This document shows, piece after piece, positions 8,061 through 17,474 of a DNA stretch of 64,000 nt. The notes under the pieces were generated by a model. That model saw nothing but the letters and a program-made list of their open reading frames with translations. It did no database searches and was not told the DNA's origin. The stretch covers positions 3,457,805 through 3,521,804 of the forward strand of contig NZ_CP024047.1 of assembly GCF_003430825.1 (NCBI RefSeq), written 5' to 3'. Within the stretch, counting starts at the first letter, position 1. The number at the start of each line of letters is the position of its first letter. The position numbers and the translations under genes were made by a program. This DNA is from Natrarchaeobaculum sulfurireducens. Lineage in GTDB: Archaea > Halobacteriota > Halobacteria > Halobacteriales > Natrialbaceae.

Positions 8061-8834
8061 ATGGAACCATTACTCACAGACCACGTCGCAGTCATCACCG
8101 GTGCAGCGAGCGGCAACGGCCGGGCGATCGCCCGACGGTTCGCAGCCGAAGGAGCGGACGTCGTCGTCGCCGACCTCCAGAAAGAACCACGGGAGGGCGG
8201 CGAGCCAACCCACGAGGTACTCGAAGCGGAGACGGACGCCCGCGCGACGTTCGTCGAGTGTGACGTGACGTCGGTTTCGGACCTCGAGAACGCCGTCGAG
8301 GCGGCCGAGGAGTTCGGCGGCGTAACCGTGATGGTCAACAACGCCGGGATCTTCCACGGCGAGGAGTTCCTCGAGGTCGACGAGGAGGCGTTCGATCGGA
8401 TGATGGACATCAACGTCAAAGGCGTCTACTTCGGTGCGCAAGCGGCCGCGAAACGGATGGTCGAGGGCGACGGCGGATCGATCATCAACCTTGCGTCAGT
8501 CGCCGGCCTCGAGGGCTCCGGCGAGTTCGTCACCTACTGCGGAACGAAAGGCGCCGTGCGACTCCTGACGTACTCGATGGCCGGCCGGCTTGGCCCCGAC
8601 GGCATCCGCGTCAACGCGATCCACCCGGGACTGATCGAGACGACGATGACCACCGACGATTACGCCATCATCGGCACTGATGCCGAAGCAGGATTCCTCG
8701 AGTCGATCCCCGCCCGCCGGGCTGGCCAACCCGACGACGTCGCCGATGCGGCGGTCTATCTCGCGAGCGATCTTGCGGACTACGTCAACGGCGAATCGCT
8801 CGTCGTCGACGGCGGGATGTCGAACACCCAGTAA
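8061..8834 (+). CDS. short-chain dehydrogenase/reductase (SDR)
   Basis: The 257 residues follow the classical SDR plan: TGAASGNG (cofactor Gly motif, residues 14-21), DLQKE after beta2 (Asp favouring NAD), CDVTS, VNNAG at about residue 92, catalytic Ser in NLASVAG, and YCGTK (Tyr/Lys) about residue 155. The C-terminal NAIHPGLIETTM and GESLVVDGGM are typical of 3-oxoacyl-ACP reductase/glucose dehydrogenase-like members. The substrate cannot be predicted. The in-frame extension back to 8004 overlaps promoter-like sequence and is hydrophobic, so ATG 8061 directly before MEPLLTDHVAVITG is preferred. Confidence 0.9.
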   Translation: MEPLLTDHVAVITGAASGNGRAIARRFAAEGADVVVADLQKEPREGGEPTHEVLEAETDARATFVECDVTSVSDLENAVEAAEEFGGVTVMVNNAGIFHGEEFLEVDEEAFDRMMDINVKGVYFGAQAAAKRMVEGDGGSIINLASVAGLEGSGEFVTYCGTKGAVRLLTYSMAGRLGPDGIRVNAIHPGLIETTMTTDDYAIIGTDAEAGFLESIPARRAGQPDDVADAAVYLASDLADYVNGESLVVDGGMSNTQ

Positions 8835-8900
8835 CGAGAGCGATCCGAGCGAGGGTCGGCACCCAGAAATGCGTGCCGGCTTGGAGAACCAGCGCCCAAT

Positions 8901-9314
8901 TCAGCGGACGACCGTCACCGGAACGGGCGCGCGACGGACGACGTTTTCGGCGACACTGCCGAGCAAGACGCGAGAAACGCCAGCACGGCCGTGGTTGCCG
9001 ATGATGATATGCTCGACGTCGTTCTCCTCGGCGAACGCTGCGATCTCGCGGGCTGGATTCCCGACGGCGATCTCCGTTCGGTAGTCGACCTCCTCGGTCG
9101 CGAGGTCGTCGATCTCCTCCACCAGGGTCTGGGAGGCGTTCTCCCGGCGCTCCGCGAGGTACTCTTTGGCGAGTTCGATGCCTGCGCCCGTCGATCCGTC
9201 GGCGGCCTCAACGACGCGCAACAGGACGAGTTCCTCGTCCGGATACCGTTCGAACGCGTGTTTGGCTGCCTTCTGTGCCGGCTCCGAACCATCGTAGGCG
9301 ACGAGTATTGCCAT
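8901..9314 (-). CDS. universal stress protein UspA family
   Basis: A single Usp domain of 137 residues. It starts with ILVAYDGSEPAQKA (Asp that contacts adenine) and ends with the ATP-binding loop GNHGRAGVSRVLLGSVAENVV, fitting G-2x-G-9x-G(S/T). It is therefore predicted to bind ATP. Haloarchaea encode dozens of such proteins and the specific role is unknown. Start ATG 9314; it converges on the SDR gene with 66 nt between. Confidence 0.93.
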   Translation of the reverse strand: MAILVAYDGSEPAQKAAKHAFERYPDEELVLLRVVEAADGSTGAGIELAKEYLAERRENASQTLVEEIDDLATEEVDYRTEIAVGNPAREIAAFAEENDVEHIIIGNHGRAGVSRVLLGSVAENVVRRAPVPVTVVR

Positions 9315-9410
9315 ACTCGAGCGTTTTCGCGCGAACGGTTTAAATGCAGCCGAGACTGCAGACGAGCGGGAACCTCAACTCGTCTACACGGATCTCTTTG
9401 CTCTTTTGCT

Positions 9411-9571
9411 CACGGGTCGCTACGCTCCCCGTTCGCATTCCCGCGGTTCTCACTCGCTTTGCTCGCTCTAAACCGCGTTACCCACGGGTCGCTACGCTCC
9501 CCGTTCGCATTTTCGAGGCCTTCCCTTCGGTCAGTCCTCGCTCTCTCCACGGGTCGCTACGCTACCCGTTC
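9411..9571. repeat. three dispersed copies of a palindromic intergenic repeat
   Basis: A motif beginning CACGGGTCGCTACGCT and ending CCCGTTC occurs at 9411-9438, 9483-9510 and 9548-9571 with irregular spacing. The core ACGGG-tcgctacgct-CCCGT is an imperfect inverted repeat that would fold in RNA. Between copies lie pyrimidine-rich direct echoes such as CTCGCTTTGCTCGCT and CTTCGCTTCGCTC. The block fills the 279 nt between the UspA start and the M29 stop. It resembles the low-complexity repeat families seen between haloarchaeal genes. There is no cas gene, and unit sizes and spacing do not fit a CRISPR array. Confidence 0.75.
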
Positions 9572-9593
9572 CGACTCGAGAGCTTCGCTTCGC

Positions 9594-10685
9594 TCAGCTC
9601 TCGCTCTCCTCAAACACAAACGTCCCATCTTCCTGGACTCGCTCGCCATCCACCTCGATGAACGAGTCCTCGCTCATGTCAACGATCATGTCGACGTGGA
9701 CGGCCGAATCGTTCTGTTCGTTGCCCTCACCGACGGTATCGTCGTAGGCCCGGCCGACGGCCATGTGGACGGTGTCGCCCATCTTCTCGTCGAAGAGCAT
9801 GTTGTAGGTGAACCGATCGATGTCGCGGTTCATCCCGATGCCGAGTTCGCCCAATCGGCGCGCGCCGTCGTCGGTGTTCAACACCTCGGTGAGGAGGGCC
9901 TCGTTCTTCGCCGCCGAATGGGAGACGACCTCGCCGCCTTCGAACTCGAGATAGACGTCCGTGATCTCTCTGCCCTGGTGGTACAGCGGCATGTCGAACA
10001 GCACCTCACCCTCGACGCTGTCGGGAACGGGCGCGGTGAAGACCTCGCCGCCGGGGAGGTTGTGCTCGCCGTAATCGTTGCGCGTTGGGTTGCCGTCGAC
10101 GGACATCGTGACGTCGGTGGTATCACCGCTCACGATCCGTACCTCGTCGGCGGGATCGAGGATCTCGACCATGTGCTGCTGGTGGGCGCGCTGGTCGTCC
10201 CAGTCTTTGTTGACCGCGTCCCAGACGAAGTTCTCGTAGCCCTCCGTGCTCATCTCCGCGAGCTGGGCGTTCGCCGGTGCGGGAAACTGCGTGAGACACC
10301 ACCGCGTCGAGAGCCGCTCCTCGAGAATCGGTCGGTGGGCCTGCTGGTAGGCCGCGCTGATCTCGGGGTCGACGTCTGCGGTCTGGGTGACGTTGTCGCT
10401 CGCCCGGATCGCAATGTAGACGTCCGTCTCCTCGATGAGCGCGAGTTCGTGGGCGGGCGTCTCGAACTCGTCATCAGACGCCCGAAGGTAGGCCCGCTGG
10501 GCGCGCTTGCCCGTCCGCTGGCTCGTCGTCACGGGATTCGCGCCCGCGTCTCCGATCACTTCGTGGAGGGCGACCACGAGGTCCTCGGCGACCGGGTGGG
10601 CGTCGACGACGACGTTGTCGCCAGCCTGCAGGTCGACCGAGTGGTTCGCGATGATCTCGGCGTGTTCGCGAATGCGTGGATCCAT
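9594..10685 (-). CDS. M29-type metalloaminopeptidase
   Basis: A 363-residue protein with the thermophilic aminopeptidase (peptidase M29) architecture: an N-terminal Rossmann-like half (residues 1-200, LQAGDNVVVDAHPVAEDLV) and a C-terminal catalytic half. The metal and catalytic residues can be placed: HMAVGRAY supplies His and the Tyr seven residues later, and AVHVDMIVDM gives the His-x-Asp pair, with Glu-rich GGEVFTAP and FEGGEVVS supplying ligands. It is expected to trim N-terminal residues from peptides in the cytoplasm using two divalent metals. Start ATG 10685 (MDPRIREHAEI) is normal for the family. Confidence 0.88.
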   Translation of the reverse strand: MDPRIREHAEIIANHSVDLQAGDNVVVDAHPVAEDLVVALHEVIGDAGANPVTTSQRTGKRAQRAYLRASDDEFETPAHELALIEETDVYIAIRASDNVTQTADVDPEISAAYQQAHRPILEERLSTRWCLTQFPAPANAQLAEMSTEGYENFVWDAVNKDWDDQRAHQQHMVEILDPADEVRIVSGDTTDVTMSVDGNPTRNDYGEHNLPGGEVFTAPVPDSVEGEVLFDMPLYHQGREITDVYLEFEGGEVVSHSAAKNEALLTEVLNTDDGARRLGELGIGMNRDIDRFTYNMLFDEKMGDTVHMAVGRAYDDTVGEGNEQNDSAVHVDMIVDMSEDSFIEVDGERVQEDGTFVFEESES

Positions 10686-10758
10686 ATGTCACTGGACTGC
10701 AAGCGATCGGATACCGTTTTCGGATCGAAATCCCCCGCCAGCTCGGCCAGCCAGTCGG

Positions 10759-10959
10759 TCAGTCGCGGTTTGCAAGAAAGATTCCCAGATAGATCGAGGC
10801 CAGCGCACACGCGACGCCAAGGCCGAACGCGAGCGTGTACGGCGACTCGAGGACGGGCTCCCCACCGTGGTCGACGACCCAGCCAGTGAAGCCGACGATC
10901 ACGAGCGCGAGCGCCGCCAGCCGAAGCGTCGAGACGACGGCTCGCGCGCGGCCGGTCAC
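10759..10959 (-). CDS. small two-helix membrane protein
   Basis: From the GTG at 10959 the frame encodes 66 residues: an Arg-rich start (VTGRARAVV) then two hydrophobic helices (LRLAALALVIVGFTGWVV and TLAFGLGVACALASIYLGIFLA) joined by a short acidic loop containing HGGEP. The frame is open further upstream to an ATG at 11091, but that would overlap the neighbouring membrane gene and adds an uncoding-like basic stretch. The start is therefore uncertain. No family recognised. It follows the larger membrane gene by about 100 nt in the same direction. Confidence 0.55.
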   Translation of the reverse strand: MTGRARAVVSTLRLAALALVIVGFTGWVVDHGGEPVLESPYTLAFGLGVACALASIYLGIFLANRD

Positions 10960-11062
10960 GGGATCACCTCGAGCCGTCGATCCAGCGGCTGGCAGCGCAC
11001 GAGTCCGGCGAGCGCTCGAGCAAGCGCGTAACACGACGGAGTGCCTCGAGGCCAGCGCTGAC

Positions 11063-12019
11063 TCACTGTCGAACCACCCTGCCAGCGTCACCTGTCCGGG
11101 CGAGTTCCTGGACGAACGAGACTGTCGCTGCGGTTACGAGGAGTGCAAACGCTGGGCCGACCACGAGGGCGAGTAACACTCCGACACCGGCACCAACGGT
11201 GACGAGAAGTGAGAGCACGATCGAAGCGATGGCGCACACGAGCGCGTGGCCGATCGCGAACCAGAAGTACGCGCGCTCTTGGAGACCAAACTGAGCGGAG
11301 CGACGAAACGCATCGACCAGCGACACGTCAGCGACGACGATCAGGAATGGCACGGCGTAGAACAGGTAGCCGAGCACGAGCACGACCGGGATCGCGAGCA
11401 GTATCAGACCCGGGAGAGCGAGTGCGAACGGAAACATTGCCAGGAACGCACCGAAGACGAGGAGGTGGTACAGGACGAGCCGAGGGCCGTACTGGCTGAG
11501 ACAGCGACCGATCGCCGCGGGCTCATCGCGGAGACGCCGGTCGATCCCGCCGAGATAGCCCGCCGTAACGAGTCCCGCCATGACCGCGTAGACGAGAATC
11601 GCGATCCCGATTACCGTGAGCAGAGACGACTCGAGCGCCGGAAAGAACGTCTCGAGAGGCATATCGATCGACACGTCGGTGCCGGTCGTAGTCGCACCGG
11701 GCTGTCCGCCGTTCGACGCCCCAGGACCGACGTGCTGTGTGTCGGCACCCGACGGCTCGGGCGGATCGACCAGATCCCAGAGAGTCAACAGCGGCGACGG
11801 GAGAGAGAACTCGAGGTTGATCGACGCCGTCGTCGGATCGAGCGCGCGCTCGATCTGCTCGACCTCGAGCACTGAGAGTGCGAACGGCACCGTAACGAAC
11901 GGGAGGATGTCGTCGACGCGATCGGTTACATGGCCGAGGTGGCGCGGGAACGCGGCCGATCGCGAGGGACGCTCGCCCGAGCCGTTGGCAGTCGGGCTCG
12001 AGTTGGGTTCGGGGACCAT
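11063..12019 (-). CDS. polytopic membrane protein of unknown function
   Basis: The 318-residue protein has an N-terminal amphipathic region (FPRHLGHVTDRVDDILPFVTVPFALSVLEV), a polar Gly/Thr-rich loop at about 90-130, then at least five hydrophobic helices (for example LLTVIGIAILVYAVMAGLVTAG, VLYHLLVFGAFLAMFPFALA, LILLAIPVVLVLGYLFYAVPF, given in parts). The middle contains DVSLVDAFRRSAQFGLQ, the glycerophosphodiester-phosphodiesterase-associated membrane-domain type of motif seen in haloarchaeal DUF families. ATG 12019 (MVPEPNSS) is chosen; the open frame continues 17 codons upstream. No partner is evident and function is unknown. Confidence 0.75.
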   Translation of the reverse strand: MVPEPNSSPTANGSGERPSRSAAFPRHLGHVTDRVDDILPFVTVPFALSVLEVEQIERALDPTTASINLEFSLPSPLLTLWDLVDPPEPSGADTQHVGPGASNGGQPGATTTGTDVSIDMPLETFFPALESSLLTVIGIAILVYAVMAGLVTAGYLGGIDRRLRDEPAAIGRCLSQYGPRLVLYHLLVFGAFLAMFPFALALPGLILLAIPVVLVLGYLFYAVPFLIVVADVSLVDAFRRSAQFGLQERAYFWFAIGHALVCAIASIVLSLLVTVGAGVGVLLALVVGPAFALLVTAATVSFVQELARTGDAGRVVRQ

Positions 12020-12183
12020 ATCGACCAGCACACACGATAGGCGATTGAAACCTTCGGTCGGGAGGATCAAACTGCGCGTGGCGTCGGTCAGTTCGATTCG
12101 CTGGCAGTAAGAGCATCGACGGTCTCCGATCTGCGGCGGAGCCTATCGGGAGTTTATATTTTCCGATGTGCATCCTCCAGCGG

Positions 12184-12450
12184 ATGAAATCCGTCCGCGT
12201 GTCGCTCGGCCACGACCCGGAGGCGCTCGCGCCGATTCACGAGGGAATCTGTGCGTCGCCGGACGTCGGCCGCGAGGTCAGCCTCGGCGGGCAGGCCGTC
12301 GACGGCGTCGAAACGATTCCGCGTTCGTCTACGGCGAACTCGAGACGTACGAGTCGATTCTGGCCGATCTCGAGGCCGTCCGTGAGTACGACGTGACGCC
12401 GGCTGACGACAGGTTCTTGTGCTATCTCCGCCGACGAACTCGAGGTGCGG
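12184..12450 (+). pseudogene. remnant of a Bat-type helix-turn-helix regulator (N-terminal part, frameshifted)
   Basis: Translation from ATG 12184 starts MKSVRVSLGHDPEALAP and continues REVSLGGQAVDGVETI, the well-known N-terminal domain of bacterio-opsin-activator-like haloarchaeal regulators. At about 12317-12322 the match jumps one frame: FVYGELETYESILADLEAV then REYDVTPADDRFLCYLR continues the same domain in the frame that later holds the aldolase. Homology fades by about 12450, and the GAF-like/HTH_10 C-terminal domain that should follow is missing. A TATA-like TTTATATT at 12153-12160 lies 24-31 nt before the ATG, so the promoter survives. This is a frameshifted, 3'-truncated gene, or a sequencing error plus a deletion. 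Confidence 0.75.
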
Positions 12451-12530
12451 TCTCGACGACCTCGAAGCTCCTCCGTCGGGGAGAGGCGAACGTCGTCGGG
12501 TATTTCTTCCGTGGCCACACACCTCGAGGC

Positions 12531-13550
<1,020 letters not shown>

Positions 13551-13568
13551 GAGAATCCTGCCCGACTG

Positions 13569-13703
13569 CTATCGGCCGCCGCGCATCCCGTCGCGGAACT
13601 CGAGGATCGTCCGTCGGAGCAACAGGTAGGTGAAGAAGATCAACGAGAGCAAGATCAGGACGATAGCGATGATGACGGGGTCGTCAGGAAGGAACTCGAG
13701 CAT
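13569..13703 (-). CDS. small single-helix membrane protein, 44 aa
   Basis: The frame from ATG 13703 encodes 44 residues: MLEFLPDDP, one long membrane helix (VIIAIVLILLSLIFFTYLLLR), and a basic tail ending DGMRGGR, which puts the C-terminus inside. The hydrophobic helix and positive tail make it look like a real membrane micro-protein rather than noise. Family unknown. It converges on the aldolase with 18 nt between stops, so the two transcripts probably overlap. Confidence 0.65.
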   Translation of the reverse strand: MLEFLPDDPVIIAIVLILLSLIFFTYLLLRRTILEFRDGMRGGR

Positions 13704-13755
13704 ACGCAAGCGATACCCGACCAGCGTCCAAAACCGTTTCGACGTTGCAGACCTG

Positions 13756-13823
13756 CCACATCGGATGGACGCCGCCGACCGCCCACCGGCCACATCGGAT
13801 GGACGCCGCCGACTGCCCACCGG
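13756..13823. repeat. 34-nt tandem duplication
   Basis: Two head-to-tail copies (13756-13789 and 13790-13823) differ at a single position; each begins CCACATCGGATGGACGCC and ends GCCCACCGG. They lie in a 414-nt spacer (13704-14117) between the 44-aa membrane gene and the phosphoesterase. Nothing else in that spacer looks coding. The unit length is not a multiple of three, so it is unlikely to be part of a hidden gene. Confidence 0.9.
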
Positions 13824-14117
13824 TCGCCCACCGCTCGCTGACCGACGATTCCGGTAGGTGAAATCCGTGTTTCAGCTTCCGCTGTATATAATGCCCGACG
13901 ACGTGTACCCGAAACTGCGTCTCGAACGCCGGCCTGGCAGGGTATCGACACCCGCCAGTTCGATTCCACCCCACCGGTCGCAAAGACGCGTCCCGAGCCC
14001 GTCACGACACCGCTCCCGTCGGTCGGGTTCGCCCCCATCATCGCCCATCTCCCGCTGACGTTCGGCCCACGTCGCCCTCCACCGACAGTCCGAACCCGAC
14101 TCGAGCCGAGCTGTCCG

Positions 14118-14630
14118 CTACGCCGTCGACACCGAAATAGACTCGACGAGCGTGCCGTCCGGGTCGCGAATCTCGCCCTCGAGTCCCGTCTCCGTCTCCT
14201 CGAGAACGGCGAATCCAGGACGGTTGCCGCGGGGTTGGGCGTGACTGCCGGGGTTGAGCAGGAGACAGTCCGCCGCGTCGATCACGGTCGGCCGGTGGCT
14301 GTGGCCGAAGACGACGACGTCGGCGTCGTGAGAACGGCCGAACAGGGCGAGGCCGGTTTCGCCGCTGTCGCTGCGGTGGGTGACCGCGAATCGGACGCCG
14401 CCCGCCTCGACGACGCGCGTTGCGGGGAGACGGTCACGGACTGCCACACTGTCGGCGTTACCGTGAACGGCATAGAGCAGGTCACACTCCGCCTGAAAGG
14501 CCTCGAGTGCGGCGACGCTAGTGAAGTCACCGGCGTGGATCACCACGTCGGCCTCGCGGGCCGCCGCCAGCGCCTCAGCCTCGAGGGCGTGGCCATGGCT
14601 GCTGTGCGTATCGGAGAAAATCGCGATCAT
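14118..14630 (-). CDS. YfcE/MJ0936-type metallophosphoesterase
   Basis: All five calcineurin-like metal motifs are present in 170 residues: FSDTHSSHG (D-x-H), HAGDFTS (GD), AVHGNAD (GN(A/H)D), VTHRSD and FGHSHRP (GHSH). The two-metal site would hydrolyse a small phosphodiester; archaeal relatives act on cyclic nucleotides or model diesters in vitro and the natural substrate is unknown. The start at ATG 14630 precedes MIAIFSDTH exactly as in homologues. Upstream (towards 14693) lies a separate gene 62 nt away. Confidence 0.93.
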   Translation of the reverse strand: MIAIFSDTHSSHGHALEAEALAAAREADVVIHAGDFTSVAALEAFQAECDLLYAVHGNADSVAVRDRLPATRVVEAGGVRFAVTHRSDSGETGLALFGRSHDADVVVFGHSHRPTVIDAADCLLLNPGSHAQPRGNRPGFAVLEETETGLEGEIRDPDGTLVESISVSTA

Positions 14631-14692
14631 GTCGGCAACTTCGGCAGGGGACGTGACGTGCCTTTCGACCTCGAGTGCGGGCTCGGGGCCGC

Positions 14693-15109
14693 TCACCCGA
14701 CGGTGCCGCCCTCGCTGACGCCGCTGTCGTCGTAGCCCGCCACGAGCGTCGATCCGGGTGGCCGATCGTTCAAAACGGCTTCGACAGTCGTCGCCTCCAG
14801 ATCGACCGTCGACTTGAGCGGAACCCACCCGTCGTCGTCGACGGCGACTGCCACGTCGGTCGGGCTCGCGCCGGGGGGTAGCTTCGATGGGTCGTAGGCC
14901 AGCGAGATTCGGACCGCTTCGACCGCCTTCAGGCCGTCGGTGTCGCGGATATCGACGGGGCGTGAGAGCGCGTCGACTGGCGGGTCGCGTGCGCTCTTCT
15001 CGAGCCCGAACGTCTCGGGGACGACGCCCGCGACGACGGCGACGCGAGCGCCGACGGACTCGAGGGCAAACTCGGCGACGTTACTGGAATCGTAACCGGG
15101 GATGGCCAT
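14693..15109 (-). CDS. hypothetical haloarchaeal protein, 138 aa
   Basis: From ATG 15109 (MAIPGYDSSN) the frame gives a soluble acidic protein with beta-strand-like repeats: ARVAVVAGVVPE, VEAVRISLAYDPSKLPPG, TDVAVAVDDDGWVPLKSTVDLE. The segment LAYDPSKLPPGASPTDVAVAV with later WVPL resembles PGF-type or PKD-like surface domains, yet there is no signal peptide or membrane helix. The open frame extends upstream without good coding bias. It is divergent from the helicase gene, 141 nt away. Function unknown. Confidence 0.6.
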   Translation of the reverse strand: MAIPGYDSSNVAEFALESVGARVAVVAGVVPETFGLEKSARDPPVDALSRPVDIRDTDGLKAVEAVRISLAYDPSKLPPGASPTDVAVAVDDDGWVPLKSTVDLEATTVEAVLNDRPPGSTLVAGYDDSGVSEGGTVG

Positions 15110-15250
15110 GCTCGAGGCGAGGGACTCGACCCCTATGGCCGTACACCCCGCGATAGCCGGTCGTGTTTTACCAGAACAGGTCACTCGGTTTTCGCCGTCG
15201 GCGTTCGCTGGGACGAACGCTTTTATTCGAGGAAGAACCAATCACCTACC

Positions 15251-17422
15251 GTGTCCGAGACGAGCGGCTACATGCGGTTTTTCCCGTACGAACAGCCGTA
15301 CGCGAACCAGCACGAGGCGATGGATCGCATCTACAACGCGTTGACCCGCGGCCAGGACGTCCTCTTCGAGGGGGCCTGTGGGACGGGAAAGACGCTCTCG
15401 TCGCTCGTCCCCGCTCTCGAGGTCGCCCGGAAACAGGGCAAGACCGTCGTCATCACCACGAGCGTCCACCAGCAGATGCGCCAGTTCGTCGCCGAAGCCC
15501 GCGCGATCACCCGCGAAGAGCCCATCCGAACGGTCGTCTTCAAAGGGAAAGGGGAGATGTGTCACATCGACGTCGGCTACGAGGAGTGTCAGACCCTCCG
15601 TGACAACACCCGCGCAGTCGTCGACACCGAACGCGACAAACGACAGCTCGAGCGTCGTCAACGCGAACTCCTCGCCGAAAGCCAGAGTGGCGACGGGAGC
15701 GCGACCGACGCCCGCTCTGCGGTGATGGACGAACTCGAGTCGATCGACGACCGCCTCGAAGACCTCGAGGAGAAGAACGTCTGTGAGTACTACCGGACCA
15801 ACCTGACCGGGGACACCGACGACTTCTTCGCGTGGCTGTTCGACGATGTGCGCACACCGGAGGACGTCTACGAGTACGCCGAGCGCGAGGGTTTTTGTGG
15901 CTACGAACTGTTGAAAGAGGGTATCGAGGGCGTCGATCTGGTCGTCTGTAACTACCACCACGTACTCGACGGCGGCATTCGCGAGCAGTTCTTCCGCTGG
16001 CTCGGTCGCGACCCCGAGGACGTCATCGCCGTCTTCGACGAGGCACACAACGTCGAGGACGCCGCCCGCGAGCACGCGAGTCGAAGTTGCTCCGAACGGA
16101 CGTTCGAGTCCGCACTCGACGAACTCGGCGACACCGACGACCCCCGAACCGAGGACGCCGCCAACGTCCTCTCGGCCTTTCACCGCGCACTCGTCGAGAC
16201 CTACGAGGACTCCTTCGGCTTCGGCGAGCGCGAACGAATCGGCGAGAACTGGGAGGACGTCCCCATCGCCAACGACGACCGTCGGGATGACCTCACCCTC
16301 GAGTTCCTCAAGCGGTACTCGGGCCAGGGGATCGACGACGACCTCGAGGCCGCGACGAACCTCGGTCAGGAACTCGACAAGGAGTACGAAGAGGCCTATC
16401 GCGACGGCGAGACGGCCACCCGAACGGAGTGTCAGACCCTCCAGGCGGCTGCGTTCGTCCGCGCCTGGATGAGCGAGGGAACGATGGAGGGACTCTACCC
16501 GGTCGTCTCCGTCACCCGCGACGGCGGCACCGACGAGGTCTACGGCCGTGCGGAGCTGTACTCCTGTCTCCCGCGGCAGGTGACCGGTCGGCTGTTCGAC
16601 GAGGTGTACGCGACCGTCCTGATGAGCGCGACGCTCCAGCCGTTCGACGTCACCGAGGACGTGCTGGGAGTCGACGAGCCAGTCACCATGGCTTACGGGC
16701 TGCAGTTTCCCGAAAGCCACCGGCGAACGTACGCCGTCGAGACGCCGCCGCTGTTCTCTTCCGACCGGGACGACCCCGCCGTCCAGGAGACCGTGACCGA
16801 AACGATTCACGACGCCGTCCGGATGACTCCGGGGAACACCCTCGCCTTTTTCCCGAACTACGGCGAGGCGACCCGGTACGCGGAGCGACTCGAGCGCCGG
16901 ACCGACGCGACGGTCTACGTCGATGAGCCGGGCGTCTCGGTCGAGACACTCCGCCAGACGTTCGTCGCCGACGACGACGCCGTATTGTGTACGTCGCTGT
17001 GGGGAACCCTGGCAGAGGGCGTCAGCTTCGACGGCGACGACGCCCAGACCGTGCTGGTCGTCGGCGTTCCCTATCCACATCTCGACGACCGTGCCGAAGC
17101 CGTCCAGGAGGCCTACGACGCCGCGTTCTCCGGCACCGACACCGGCTGGCGCTACGCCGTCGAGATTCCGACGATTCGGAAGACGAGACAGGCACTCGGG
17201 CGCGTGATCCGCTCGCCCGAGGACGTCGGCGTTCGGGCGTTACTCGACGCGCGGTACTCTCGAGCGGCGAAAGCGGATCTCGGCAAGTACAGCGTCAACG
17301 GAACGTTTCCACACGAAGACCGGGAAGAACTCCTGGATCTCGCCCCTGAAAAGCTCAAGTTCGCGATGCTGAACTTCTATGCCGACCACGACGAGTACGA
17401 CGGCGAGACGCCGACGCCCTAG
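15251..17422 (+). CDS. XPD/DinG-type Fe-S DNA helicase
   Basis: A superfamily 2 helicase of 723 residues that unwinds DNA 5'-3' using ATP, related to XPD/Rad3. Motif I is GACGTGKT near residue 45 and the Walker B is FDEAHN near residue 262. Cysteines at about 104, 113, 178 and 216 (GEMCHID, YEECQT, NVCEYY, GFCGYE) form the 4Fe-4S cluster expected between motifs Ia and II. Later motifs include LMSATL, LCTSLWGTLAEGVSF and RQALGRVIRSPED (motif VI). The start is GTG 15251, the first possible codon, 141 nt from the divergent gene. A likely role is in repair. A second Fe-S helicase lies at 51.4-53.8 kb. Confidence 0.95.
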   Translation: MSETSGYMRFFPYEQPYANQHEAMDRIYNALTRGQDVLFEGACGTGKTLSSLVPALEVARKQGKTVVITTSVHQQMRQFVAEARAITREEPIRTVVFKGKGEMCHIDVGYEECQTLRDNTRAVVDTERDKRQLERRQRELLAESQSGDGSATDARSAVMDELESIDDRLEDLEEKNVCEYYRTNLTGDTDDFFAWLFDDVRTPEDVYEYAEREGFCGYELLKEGIEGVDLVVCNYHHVLDGGIREQFFRWLGRDPEDVIAVFDEAHNVEDAAREHASRSCSERTFESALDELGDTDDPRTEDAANVLSAFHRALVETYEDSFGFGERERIGENWEDVPIANDDRRDDLTLEFLKRYSGQGIDDDLEAATNLGQELDKEYEEAYRDGETATRTECQTLQAAAFVRAWMSEGTMEGLYPVVSVTRDGGTDEVYGRAELYSCLPRQVTGRLFDEVYATVLMSATLQPFDVTEDVLGVDEPVTMAYGLQFPESHRRTYAVETPPLFSSDRDDPAVQETVTETIHDAVRMTPGNTLAFFPNYGEATRYAERLERRTDATVYVDEPGVSVETLRQTFVADDDAVLCTSLWGTLAEGVSFDGDDAQTVLVVGVPYPHLDDRAEAVQEAYDAAFSGTDTGWRYAVEIPTIRKTRQALGRVIRSPEDVGVRALLDARYSRAAKADLGKYSVNGTFPHEDREELLDLAPEKLKFAMLNFYADHDEYDGETPTP

Positions 17423-17474
17423 CCAGCCGCTTTCGGACTATCCAGCCGAAAAGAACGCTTGTGAGGCCGGAACG

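Noticed and set aside
9411..9571. CRISPR array
   Set aside because: Only three copies, unequal spacing (72 and 65 nt between starts), third copy diverged, repeat palindromic throughout, and no cas gene in the window.
8991..10889. 632-codon open frame on the plus strand
   Set aside because: Antisense to the UspA and M29 genes, crosses the repeat block, and has no family signature.
15242..17080. 612-codon open frame on the minus strand
   Set aside because: It is antisense to the Fe-S helicase, which has all family motifs. GC-rich third positions keep the opposite frame open; its translation is Val/Asp/Arg-rich without motifs.
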